Source: Parcubacteria group bacterium (GTDB lineage Bacteria > Patescibacteriota > Patescibacteriia > Magasanikbacterales > GCA-002688135). Taken from it: a stretch of DNA of 33,374 bases. The DNA is taken from positions 1 through 33,374 of the forward strand of contig NZCD01000015.1 of assembly GCA_002688135.1 (NCBI GenBank). Direction: 5' to 3'. Positions 18,315 to 26,100 of this stretch are shown in pieces (position 1 is the first letter of the stretch; each line of letters starts with the position of its first letter). The translations under genes and the position numbers were made by a program. Below the pieces are notes generated by a model. The model was not told the origin of the DNA, did not search any database, and saw only the letters and a program-made list of their open reading frames with translations.

Positions 18315-20034
18315 GAAGAGAGTGTTTTGTATCGATGATATGTTTTGCTTCGTTGTAGGACTTTACTTTCGGAAGTGCTGTAAAATTGTATGCAAAGCGT
18401 GGCAGCCAATGACTCATGCCAAGCTTGTGAGGTTTTACAGAAAATAATACATCGGAAATCCCAATCCCCTTCCTTCCTTCCTCCAACATAGTGAGCCACA
18501 AATCCCAATCCTGAAAACGATTAAGAGATTCATCAAATCCTGGAAAATCATTTCGTCTAATCAAGGATGTTGTATGAATATAATTTTCTTTCTTAAGTTT
18601 ATTCGAATCAAATGCTGGAGCTACAAACTTCTTAAATCCAAAATAAAATGAAGAATAAGTGTATGAAGCTTGAGGATTCACAGTGAGGGCATTCATCATG
18701 CGATGAAGCATACCTTGTTTCATCACAACATCAGCATCACAGAAAATAACGTACTCACCATTTGAATGTCGGAATCCAGTGTTGCGCGCTGCTGGCGCTC
18801 CTCTATTTTCTTGTCGTATAAGTTTTACGTTTGAATCCTTGATAGCGACAGGAATCTCACTTCCATCATCAACAACAATCACTTCAAGATTCGAATAATT
18901 TTGATTAAAAATACTTTTCAAACATGACTGCAATTCCTCAGCATGATTATACACAGGAATGATTACAGAAATCTTTTCTGGTTGTAGCCAATTCAATAAA
19001 GGCTGTACAGTGACATTCCAAGGAAACTTTTCAATAGCACGTTCTCGCGCATCAATTCCCATTTGCACACTCATCGATTCATTTGAAAGTAATCTGACAA
19101 TACAATCTGAAATAGATTCGAGATGAGTTGGATCACATACAAACCCAGAAGCATCATGTTGAACTGCCTCGCTCACTCCGCCAGAACCTCCGGCAACAGT
19201 AGGCAAACTATGTAATGCAGCTTCTAAAAACACAATCCCAAATCCCTCCACATCCCCCTCAATCTCTCGCGGCAATAAACAAAACAAATCACTTCGCGCA
19301 TACAATGCATTCAATCTATCTCGCTCAACAGAACCTTCAAATGTTACTGTTTCCTGTAAATTCAAAGATGATACAAGCGATTCAAGTTCTTCTCGTTGAG
19401 GTCCATCCCCTGCTACGGTAAGGTGCGCATCTGGACATTTTTTTAGCACACGCGGCATTGATTTAATCAAAGTATCAAAACCTTTACGCTCAACTAATCG
19501 CCCTACACTCAAAATTCGATATCCTTCTCTAGCAGCTGGAACAGGATCAAAAGGAATAATTCCAGGATATACGACACGAGTTTCAGTTTTAGTTTGATAA
19601 GAATCCGCGATGCGTTTCGTATTCTTACTATTACAAATAATAAGCGATGAATTCTGCAAAACTTTTTTAATAAGCCACTGTTTCAATCCTTTTGGTTTTA
19701 AAATATCCAAACCATGTACAACAGAAATATATGACACACCAGTTAATCGCTTGATAATCATCGCCATCAATCCCACCGAAAGAACATGACTAATCATCAC
19801 ATAATCAGGTTTGATATCTCGCACGCGCTGCGCTAGCGCAAATGAGGGAAATAACCATCGCGGCCAAAAAAACCGAGACGAAAATGACTCCTTCATGTGC
19901 ACATCACCAGTTGGACCCATCACAAAAAATTCATGACCGTTTCGATCACATTCATCTCGAAACCCTTTCAAGTATTCTGCAACACCTCCTTTGAATGGTG
20001 GATACTCTAATGTTAAGAGGAGAATTCTAGACAT
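18304..20034 (-). CDS. Fused GT4-GT2 glycosyltransferase
   Basis: GT4: LEYPPFKGGVAEYLKGF, SVGRLVERKGFDTLI, EGFGIVFLEAALHSLPTVAGGSGGVSEAV. GT2: ISVIIPVYNHAEELQSCLKSIFNQNYSNLEVIVVDDGS, PAARNTGFRHSNGEYVIFCDADVVM. Confidence 0.93.
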   Translation of the reverse strand: MSRILLLTLEYPPFKGGVAEYLKGFRDECDRNGHEFFVMGPTGDVHMKESFSSRFFWPRWLFPSFALAQRVRDIKPDYVMISHVLSVGLMAMIIKRLTGVSYISVVHGLDILKPKGLKQWLIKKVLQNSSLIICNSKNTKRIADSYQTKTETRVVYPGIIPFDPVPAAREGYRILSVGRLVERKGFDTLIKSMPRVLKKCPDAHLTVAGDGPQREELESLVSSLNLQETVTFEGSVERDRLNALYARSDLFCLLPREIEGDVEGFGIVFLEAALHSLPTVAGGSGGVSEAVQHDASGFVCDPTHLESISDCIVRLLSNESMSVQMGIDARERAIEKFPWNVTVQPLLNWLQPEKISVIIPVYNHAEELQSCLKSIFNQNYSNLEVIVVDDGSEIPVAIKDSNVKLIRQENRGAPAARNTGFRHSNGEYVIFCDADVVMKQGMLHRMMNALTVNPQASYTYSSFYFGFKKFVAPAFDSNKLKKENYIHTTSLIRRNDFPGFDESLNRFQDWDLWLTMLEEGRKGIGISDVLFSVKPHKLGMSHWLPRFAYNFTALPKVKSYNEAKHIIDTKHSLHEA

Positions 20035-21541
20035 TTCTTTTGATATAAGTTGAGATAAAAGTTTTTACTTCTGCAATCGTAATAGCTCGAAGTACAAAAA
20101 TGAGAATAATATAAACAATTCCTAATCCTGCGAGAGATCCCAACAAAACAGCAAACAAATAAAGGGTCTGACCGGATTGAGATAAGTACTCAAGAAACGA
20201 AGTTAATCGAGGAAGTAATGCCAATGCAAGTGCTGCAACAGCTCCCCCACTCGCTAACATCCGAACAGCACGCGACAATAATACAGAAACATCCCAATGA
20301 ATCACATTTCGAGCGAAATACAGCCCAGTGCTAAATAACACAGTTTGACCCACTACGGCCGCTATGGTGGCTCCTAGAGCGCCATATCGAGGGATTAAGA
20401 GGAGATTCAGGCCAAGATTGGTGACTAATGTAATAAACATCGACATCGTCTGTAAGTGTTGCTTATGTACCGCATTTAACAATGATCCGATCGGAAAGTC
20501 AATGAATCCAAACAGCATTGAAATTGAGAGAATTTGAAGCAAGATAACACTTGAAAGGTATGCATCCCCAAATACGTATTTGATGATAACAGGACTCATC
20601 GTTAACAAAATTACAATCAACGGAATCGCAAGAAACATGAGATATGACATAGAAATCTGAACGATGCGAGATAACTTTTCTCGACTCGCAACAAACGCAC
20701 GACTCATCGCAGGATAGAGTGCTGCAGCCAACGCGATCGGAATAAACTGAAATGCAAAAACGATTTTTGAAGGAACGGCATATAATCCTACTGCAGTTAA
20801 TCCTGTCATCTTAGAAAGGAGTATCACATCAATTTGTGCATATCCGCGAGCAAGAATTCCGGCTGCAGCAAACGGCCAAGCCATGAGAAGCAATCCCTTA
20901 ATATCACCAAAAGAAATTTTGTATGAAAATGGAATTTTGATTCCCGCACGCCACACATGATACACACCATTAATCACATTAAATAAACTTCCCACTGCGA
21001 GCGCACCAACAAGTAAAAAGATAGATTGAGTATTGAACAAAACATAACCACCAAGCAACACAACTAAGAGTTGCCCGCCAAACATTCCAATCGCCTCATA
21101 GCGTAAATTCTGAACTCCACGCAAAATCCCATAAGCAAATACATGAATCGCATCAAGCATCATCACACCAGAAGTAGCCAATACAATCATGATCGTACGT
21201 TCCTCATATCCTAACAACTTCGCAAACCCAACAGCAGCGACAGCCGAGATAACAATAAACAAAGCTTTCAACCGCAAACTAACAATCAACCTCGTTTTAA
21301 CCGAAGGAGAAAATTGAGAATGATCTCGCTCCTTCGCAACCTCTCGAATAACAACTGGCGTCAAACCAAAATCCGCAAAAATCCCAAACAGCGCAGTAAA
21401 CGCCAAAGCAAAAACATACAATCCAGTCTCCTCAACACCAAGCTGCCGCGCAATAATCGCAAAGTATACAAAAGACAGCACTTTTTGTGCTACCAAACTT
21501 CCAGTCAACCAAATTGTATTATGCGCTACAGACTTTCTCAT
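20027..21541 (-). CDS. Polysaccharide flippase (MOP/Wzx-like); start trimmed from 21562
   Basis: MRKSVAHNTIWLTGSLVAQKVLSFVYFAIIARQLGVEETGLYVFALAFTALFGIFADFGLTPVVIREVAK. A promoter places the ATG at 21541. Confidence 0.9.
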   Translation of the reverse strand: MRKSVAHNTIWLTGSLVAQKVLSFVYFAIIARQLGVEETGLYVFALAFTALFGIFADFGLTPVVIREVAKERDHSQFSPSVKTRLIVSLRLKALFIVISAVAAVGFAKLLGYEERTIMIVLATSGVMMLDAIHVFAYGILRGVQNLRYEAIGMFGGQLLVVLLGGYVLFNTQSIFLLVGALAVGSLFNVINGVYHVWRAGIKIPFSYKISFGDIKGLLLMAWPFAAAGILARGYAQIDVILLSKMTGLTAVGLYAVPSKIVFAFQFIPIALAAALYPAMSRAFVASREKLSRIVQISMSYLMFLAIPLIVILLTMSPVIIKYVFGDAYLSSVILLQILSISMLFGFIDFPIGSLLNAVHKQHLQTMSMFITLVTNLGLNLLLIPRYGALGATIAAVVGQTVLFSTGLYFARNVIHWDVSVLLSRAVRMLASGGAVAALALALLPRLTSFLEYLSQSGQTLYLFAVLLGSLAGLGIVYIILIFVLRAITIAEVKTFISTYIKRNV

Positions 21542-21549
21542 ACATCGTA

Positions 21550-21578
21550 AGTATATGCTCATTTATAGATTCATTCAA
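21550..21578 (-). promoter_or_regulatory. Flippase-operon promoter with leaderless geometry
   Basis: TTGAAT (21573-21578)-N17-TATACT (21550-21555), 8 nt to ATG at 21541. Confidence 0.65.
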
Positions 21579-21580
21579 CC

Positions 21581-21602
21581 AAAAAACCTCCGAGAGGAGG
21601 TT
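21581..21602 (-). terminator. Intrinsic terminator after rpsI
   Basis: AACCTCC-TCTC-GGAGGTTTTTT on the minus strand. Confidence 0.88.
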
Positions 21603-21618
21603 CTGCCTTTTAATGACT

Positions 21619-22038
21619 TTATCGCTTCGACCACTGTGCTGCCTTTCGAGCTTTTTTCAATCCAGGTTTTTTTCGTTCTTTTTCTCGAGCATCTCTCATC
21701 AATAATCCAGCAGCTTTTAATGCAGGTCGATATTCAGGATTGTGTGCTACTAATGCACGAGCAATTCCCAAAGAAATTGCATCTGCATGCCCAGCCAATC
21801 CCCCACCCAAAACCTTCACACTCACATCAAATGATTTTGCTTGCCCAACAATATTCAAAGGTTTCAAGGCTGTTGTCTGCATAGTATCTACAGGAAGATG
21901 TGTTGCAAGCGGTTTTTCATTTACAACAACCTCACCCTTTCCATTTGCAAACAATCGAATACGAGCGCTAGCCGCCTTTCGACGTCCAACTGCATGTGTG
22001 TATGCTCGTTTTTCTTCTACTTTTTCTTCTTCAGCCAT
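21619..22038 (-). CDS. rpsI: Ribosomal protein S9
   Basis: AVGRRKAASARIRL, GGGLAGHADAISLGIARAL, KKPGLKKARKAAQWSKR. Confidence 0.98.
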   Translation of the reverse strand: MAEEEKVEEKRAYTHAVGRRKAASARIRLFANGKGEVVVNEKPLATHLPVDTMQTTALKPLNIVGQAKSFDVSVKVLGGGLAGHADAISLGIARALVAHNPEYRPALKAAGLLMRDAREKERKKPGLKKARKAAQWSKR

Positions 22039-22040
22039 AA

Positions 22041-22412
22041 TTATCGATTAATAACGAGACGCTTAATCATACGATCACGCAACTTATTTTTCGGAAGCAT
22101 GCGATATACTGCCAAGTACAATACGCGCTCTGGACGTTCTGCAAATACATTCTTCAACTTTCGTTCCTTCATTCCACCTGGATATCCAGAATAGTGATAG
22201 TAAATTTTCTGCAATCCCTTCTTTTCAGAAATTTTCATTTGTGAAACATTCTTCACAACAATTGAATCACCAAGATCCCACTGTGGTTCATAATTAACCT
22301 TATGTTTTCCCTGCAACAATTTTGAAATTTGCGTAGCCAAACGACCCGGAACTTGTCCGGTTGCATCAATCACATGCGTTTCTCTTTTAACTTGTGGTTG
22401 TACAAAAGGCAT
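22041..22412 (-). CDS. rplM: Ribosomal protein L13
   Basis: VIDATGQVPGRLATQISKLLQGKHKVNYEP, YRMLPKNKLRDRMIKRL. Confidence 0.97.
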   Translation of the reverse strand: MPFVQPQVKRETHVIDATGQVPGRLATQISKLLQGKHKVNYEPQWDLGDSIVVKNVSQMKISEKKGLQKIYYHYSGYPGGMKERKLKNVFAERPERVLYLAVYRMLPKNKLRDRMIKRLVINR

Positions 22413-22420
22413 AATTTTTA

Positions 22421-22532
22421 AGTTTGTAGTTGGTAGTGAGTAGTGAGTAGTAAGGTATCGGCGAAGCCGATGTATTAATACGTCGCCTTTGGCGACACAT
22501 TTCTACTCACTACTCACTACCAACTACAAACT
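22421..22532. repeat. Intergenic periodic-word inverted repeat, element A
   Basis: Perfect 30-bp arms AGTTTGTAGTTGGTAGTGAGTAGTGAGTAG (22421-22450) / complement (22503-22532); loop has ATCGGC-GAA-GCCGAT and GTCGCC-TTT-GGCGAC hairpins. Confidence 0.95.
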
Positions 22533-22536
22533 AATA

Positions 22537-22887
22537 CTAGACAAACTCGATAACTGCCATCGGGGCATTGTCGCCCAATCTATTAGATAACTTTGTAATT
22601 CTGGTGTATCCACCCGGACGTTCTTTATATTTTGGACCTAATACTTCTAAAATCTTGTTTACTGCTTTTTCGTCGTACAAGTATTTCATGAGTTGTCGGC
22701 GGTTCGCCAATGTAGGCTCTGATCCTCGAGTAATAAGTTTTTCAACAATAGGACGAATAGCTTTTGCTTTTGCTTGCGTCGTAGTGACTTTTTCGTACAA
22801 AACAACACTCTGTGCAAGGTTTCGAAGCATAGCCTCGCGAGGGGCTTTCTTTCTTCCAAATGTTGTTTTTTTAATTCGATGACGCAT
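22537..22887 (-). CDS. rplQ: Ribosomal protein L17
   Basis: MRHRIKKTTFGRKKAPREAMLRNLAQSVVLYEKVTTTQAKAKAIRPIVEKLIT. Confidence 0.98.
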   Translation of the reverse strand: MRHRIKKTTFGRKKAPREAMLRNLAQSVVLYEKVTTTQAKAKAIRPIVEKLITRGSEPTLANRRQLMKYLYDEKAVNKILEVLGPKYKERPGGYTRITKLSNRLGDNAPMAVIEFV

Positions 22888-22927
22888 ACATTAAGTATCA
22901 AGTATGAAGAATAAAGTATTAAGTATT

Positions 22928-23656
22928 CTATTCTTCAGATGATTCAGTTGCCTCGGGTTCGGCTGATCCACCGAGCCCGTCTTTCACGATACTAAAGTGA
23001 TCTACCAAAATCTGCGATGCTTGTTTTAATGCTTCTTCTGGCTCGATCGTTCCATCTGTTTCAATATCCAAAATCAATCGTTCATAATCTGTCACATCAC
23101 CAACACGAACATCTTCTGTTTTATATCCAATATTCACAACAGGATTATAAATTGAATCAACAGCAATTGTTCCTAATTCCAAATCTTTTGTCTCACGCTC
23201 CTCAACAGGAATGTATCCACGTCCTTGCTCAACTAGAATATCCATTGAGAATTCCAACTTATCATCAGTCAAAGTTGCAATAACCAATTCTGGATTAGCA
23301 ACTTCAGCATCTGCATTAGCAGCGATATCTCCAGCAGTAACTTGTTTCTTGCCTTTAACATCAACTTTCAATCGAGCTTCTGGAGTATGCAATTTCAAAT
23401 TCAACTGCTTTAAGTTCAACAAAATTTCTACTACATCTTCTTTCACACCTTCCATTGAAGAAAACTCATGTGAAACACCTTTAATTTTCACTGCTGTTAC
23501 AGCAGCTCCGGGCAGTGATGACAATAATACGCGTCGCAACGCATTTCCTAATGTCTGTCCGTAGCCAAAATAACATGGCTCAACAATAGCGCGCGCATGA
23601 GCCTTTGACTCACCCGCTTCGATCTTTACTGTTGATGGATGCAGTAATTGTTCCAT
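22928..23656 (-). CDS. rpoA: RNA polymerase alpha subunit, N-terminal domains only
   Basis: CYFGYGQTLGNALRRVLLSSLPGAAVTAVKIKGVSHEFSSMEGVKEDVVEI; ends after the NTD with an acidic tail. Confidence 0.97.
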   Translation of the reverse strand: MEQLLHPSTVKIEAGESKAHARAIVEPCYFGYGQTLGNALRRVLLSSLPGAAVTAVKIKGVSHEFSSMEGVKEDVVEILLNLKQLNLKLHTPEARLKVDVKGKKQVTAGDIAANADAEVANPELVIATLTDDKLEFSMDILVEQGRGYIPVEERETKDLELGTIAVDSIYNPVVNIGYKTEDVRVGDVTDYERLILDIETDGTIEPEEALKQASQILVDHFSIVKDGLGGSAEPEATESSEE

Positions 23657-23704
23657 AGATTTGGATCAAATAATATAATTTTTGTTTTGTATTTATGTTG
23701 ATGG

Positions 23705-23830
23705 TAGTGCCTTGGCATTTTGCACAAGGTTTGAGATAAAATCATTGAGAAGTGAGGAGGGATACTATCAGCTATCGCGACGAGCTTCGAAATGATTTTA
23801 GCCAAACGTTGGGCAAAAGGGCTGGCACTA
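23705..23830 (-). promoter_or_regulatory. Long imperfect RNA hairpin in the rpsD-rpoA spacer
   Basis: Arms 23791-23830 and 23705-23746 pair: TAGTGCC/GGCACTA, TTTTGC/GCAAAA, GTTTG/CAAAC, TAAAATCATT/AATGATTTTA with small mismatches between. Confidence 0.7.
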
Positions 23831-23850
23831 TTATCAAGATGAATGCATTG

Positions 23851-24471
23851 TTATCGTGAGTAGAACTCAATAATTTGTCCTGCGTTGAATGATTTATCAA
23901 AATCAGCTTCAGTAACTTCACTAACAACTTTTCCGCTCATAGCAGCAACATCAAGCGTAAGCCATGATGGAAGTGTCATGTTTTCCAATCTTCCTGCAAT
24001 AGTATCACCAAGTTTCCCTTTGCTGATTTTCTCTTTTACGCTAATAATCTGTCCAACTGATACTTGATAAGAAGGAATATTCAACATTTTTCCATCAACC
24101 AATATGTTTCCATGTCCAACCATCTGACGAGCTGCACGACGTGTCGGAGCAAGCCCTAATCGATACACAGCATTATCTAAACGACCCTCAAGTAACTTTC
24201 TCAAATTGATACTGGTATTTCCTTTATGGGTTGTTGCAGTCGCAACATACTTACGAAACTGTTTTTCAAGAATATTATATAAAGCACGCGCTTTTTGCTT
24301 CTCCATTAATTGCTTTCCATAATCAGTTTGACGACGACGTTTTGCAGCCTTAAGAGGACCATGTTGTCCAGGAGGAGTTTGGCGTCGTTTTACCGCACAG
24401 CGAGGACGACCGCAGACTGATTCTCCGAACTGGCGACATACTTTACATTTCATTGCTACTTTTGAAGGCAT
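23851..24471 (-). CDS. rpsD: Ribosomal protein S4
   Basis: CKVCRQFGESVCG; LEGRLDNAVYRLGLAPTRRAARQMVGHGNILVDGK. Confidence 0.97.
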   Translation of the reverse strand: MPSKVAMKCKVCRQFGESVCGRPRCAVKRRQTPPGQHGPLKAAKRRRQTDYGKQLMEKQKARALYNILEKQFRKYVATATTHKGNTSINLRKLLEGRLDNAVYRLGLAPTRRAARQMVGHGNILVDGKMLNIPSYQVSVGQIISVKEKISKGKLGDTIAGRLENMTLPSWLTLDVAAMSGKVVSEVTEADFDKSFNAGQIIEFYSR

Positions 24472-24480
24472 ATTTGTTTA

Positions 24481-24540
24481 GTTTGTAGTTTGTAGTGAGT
24501 AGTTTGTAGTCGAGTTTCTACTCACTACCAACTACGAACC
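24481..24540. repeat. Intergenic periodic-word inverted repeat, element B
   Basis: GTTTGTAGTTTGTAGTGAGTAG (24481-24502) versus CTACTCACTACCAACTACGAAC (24518-24539), two mismatches. Confidence 0.85.
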
Positions 24541-24551
24541 ACCCACTGACG

Positions 24552-25022
24552 CTAGATGCGTCTCGGTTTACGACGTCTGCATCCGTTATGTGGAATAGGC
24601 GTAACATCCTTAATTGATAAAACATTGATTCCTCCAGAATGAATTGATCGGATTGCTGATTCACGACCAGACCCAACACCTTTCACAAATACATGCGCTT
24701 CCTTAACATTAAATTTCTTACATTTCTCAACTAACACACGAGTTGTAACATTTGCTGCGTATGGAGTAGCCTTTTTAGGACCACGGAATCCACAACCTCC
24801 AGCAGATGACCACGCAAGTGTATCACCTTGTAAATCAGTTGCTGTCATCAAAGTATTATTGTAACTCACTTGTACATAAATAATGGCAGTTGGGACATTG
24901 CGATCTGCGCGCTTTTTCTTACGCTTCGCATTTTTATTCTTTGCACCTGTCTGCTTTGGAGCGGCCAAAATTGCGGCTGCTGCCTCTGCGACGGGATCAA
25001 GTGATGTTTGTTCATCTGACAT
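24552..25022 (-). CDS. rpsK: Ribosomal protein S11
   Basis: AIIYVQVSYNNTLMTATDLQGDTLAWSSAGGCGFRGPKKATPYAA; PIPHNGCRRRKPRRI. Confidence 0.98.
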   Translation of the reverse strand: MSDEQTSLDPVAEAAAAILAAPKQTGAKNKNAKRKKKRADRNVPTAIIYVQVSYNNTLMTATDLQGDTLAWSSAGGCGFRGPKKATPYAANVTTRVLVEKCKKFNVKEAHVFVKGVGSGRESAIRSIHSGGINVLSIKDVTPIPHNGCRRRKPRRI

Positions 25023-25025
25023 AAC

Positions 25026-25415
25026 CTATGTTTTGCTTACAGAAACACGTCCACTTCCCATGGTGTTTCGCTTATTTCCACGAACAGTTCGACTGTTAGT
25101 TTTTGTTCGTTGTCCGTGAACTGGTAAATTTCTTGAATGACGAGATCCGCGATACGACTTGATTTGCTTCAATCGTTGAATATTTGAAACAACCTCACGC
25201 CGCAAATCACCTTCTACTACGATATCTTTCTCAATAATTTTACGAATTCCTGCAACTTCATCTTCAGACAAATCCTTAATTTTCGTATTTCGATCTACAC
25301 CAGATTCTTTCAAAATGTTCAACGCACGAGTAGCTCCAACACCAAAAATCTTGGTGAGACCAATCTGAACGCGTTTATTGTCATCTAGGATGACGCCTGA
25401 AATACGAGTTGCCAT
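25026..25415 (-). CDS. rpsM: Ribosomal protein S13
   Basis: MATRISGVILDDNKRVQIGLTKIFGVGATRALNIL; GSRHSRNLPVHGQRTKTNSRTVRG. Confidence 0.97.
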   Translation of the reverse strand: MATRISGVILDDNKRVQIGLTKIFGVGATRALNILKESGVDRNTKIKDLSEDEVAGIRKIIEKDIVVEGDLRREVVSNIQRLKQIKSYRGSRHSRNLPVHGQRTKTNSRTVRGNKRNTMGSGRVSVSKT

Positions 25416-25420
25416 ATTTG

Positions 25421-25507
25421 TTTAGTTTGTAGTGGGTAGTTTGTAGTTTGTAGTCATCGCCTACGGCGATACTGCTCACTACTCACTACAACCTACTCAC
25501 TAATAGT
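25421..25507. repeat. Intergenic periodic-word inverted repeat, element C
   Basis: tttagtttgtagtgggtagtttgtagtttgtagt - ATCGCC-TAC-GGCGAT - ctgctcactactcactacaacctactcacta; imperfect arms. Confidence 0.75.
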
Positions 25508-25621
25508 TTATCCTTGTCGTTGTTTATGCTTTTTTGTCTTACACAAAACATGAACGCGTTTTCCACGTCTAACGACTTTGCAATCTTTGCAGCGTTTTTT
25601 TACTGACGCAGAAACTTTCAT
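25508..25621 (-). CDS. rpmJ: Ribosomal protein L36
   Basis: [37 protein letters not shown]; internal start of ORF-track 25508..25714. Confidence 0.95.
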   Translation of the reverse strand: MKVSASVKKRCKDCKVVRRGKRVHVLCKTKKHKQRQG

Positions 25622-25713
25622 ATCCCTTTTCAAAAAAATGATCGCCAGCGGAGCATATTTAAGCCCATGTTCGGGCAGCCTGGCTGACAAATTACTTCTT
25701 AATTGTTGGCACA

Positions 25714-25742
25714 AGTATAGTAGATAGGCAGTTTTCTGTCAA
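25714..25742 (-). promoter_or_regulatory. Ribosomal-protein operon promoter
   Basis: TTGACA (25737-25742)-N17-TATACT (25714-25719) upstream of rpmJ. Confidence 0.85.
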
Positions 25743-25767
25743 TACGACGATGTGGATGAATTCAGAT

Positions 25768-25830
25768 AAATGGTTAAATTGTTAGTGCCTAGAAACTGCC
25801 TAACAATTTAACCATTTAACAATTTAACCA
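25768..25830. repeat. Intergenic periodic-word inverted repeat, AAATTGTTA-type
   Basis: AAATGGTTAAATTGTTAG (25768-25785) perfectly complementary to 25800-25817, followed by a duplicated word AACAATTTAACCA. Confidence 0.85.
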
Positions 25831-25841
25831 GATAATTTAGC

Positions 25842-26060
25842 CTAAAAACGGTAAATCACTCTCCCCTTCGTCAAGTCATACGGTGAAAACTCAACCTGAA
25901 CATCATCACCTATCACAATACGAATACGAAATCTGCGTAACTTTCCAGCCAAATGACCCATCACGGTCTGACCTGATTCCAACTTTATCTTAAATTTAGC
26001 ACCTGGTAGAACTTCCTCCACGGTTCCTCGAAGTGTAATAGCGTCGTCTTTTTTTGCCAT
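25842..26060 (-). CDS. infA: Translation initiation factor IF-1
   Basis: MAKKDDAITLRGTVEEVLPGAKFKIKLESGQTVMGHLAGKLRRFRIRIVIGDDVQVEFSPYDLTKGRVIYRF. Confidence 0.97.
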   Translation of the reverse strand: MAKKDDAITLRGTVEEVLPGAKFKIKLESGQTVMGHLAGKLRRFRIRIVIGDDVQVEFSPYDLTKGRVIYRF

Positions 26061-26071
26061 AATTGAACAAA

Positions 26072-26100
26072 AGTATATCACGAATGTTAATTTCCGACAA
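26072..26100 (-). promoter_or_regulatory. infA promoter within/at the alaS 3' end
   Basis: TTGTCG (26095-26100)-N17-TATACT (26072-26077), 11 nt to ATG at 26060. Confidence 0.6.

Noticed and set aside
25622-25714. N-terminal extension of the rpmJ ORF
   Set aside because: L36 normally begins MKV; the upstream codons overlap the promoter and structured leader.
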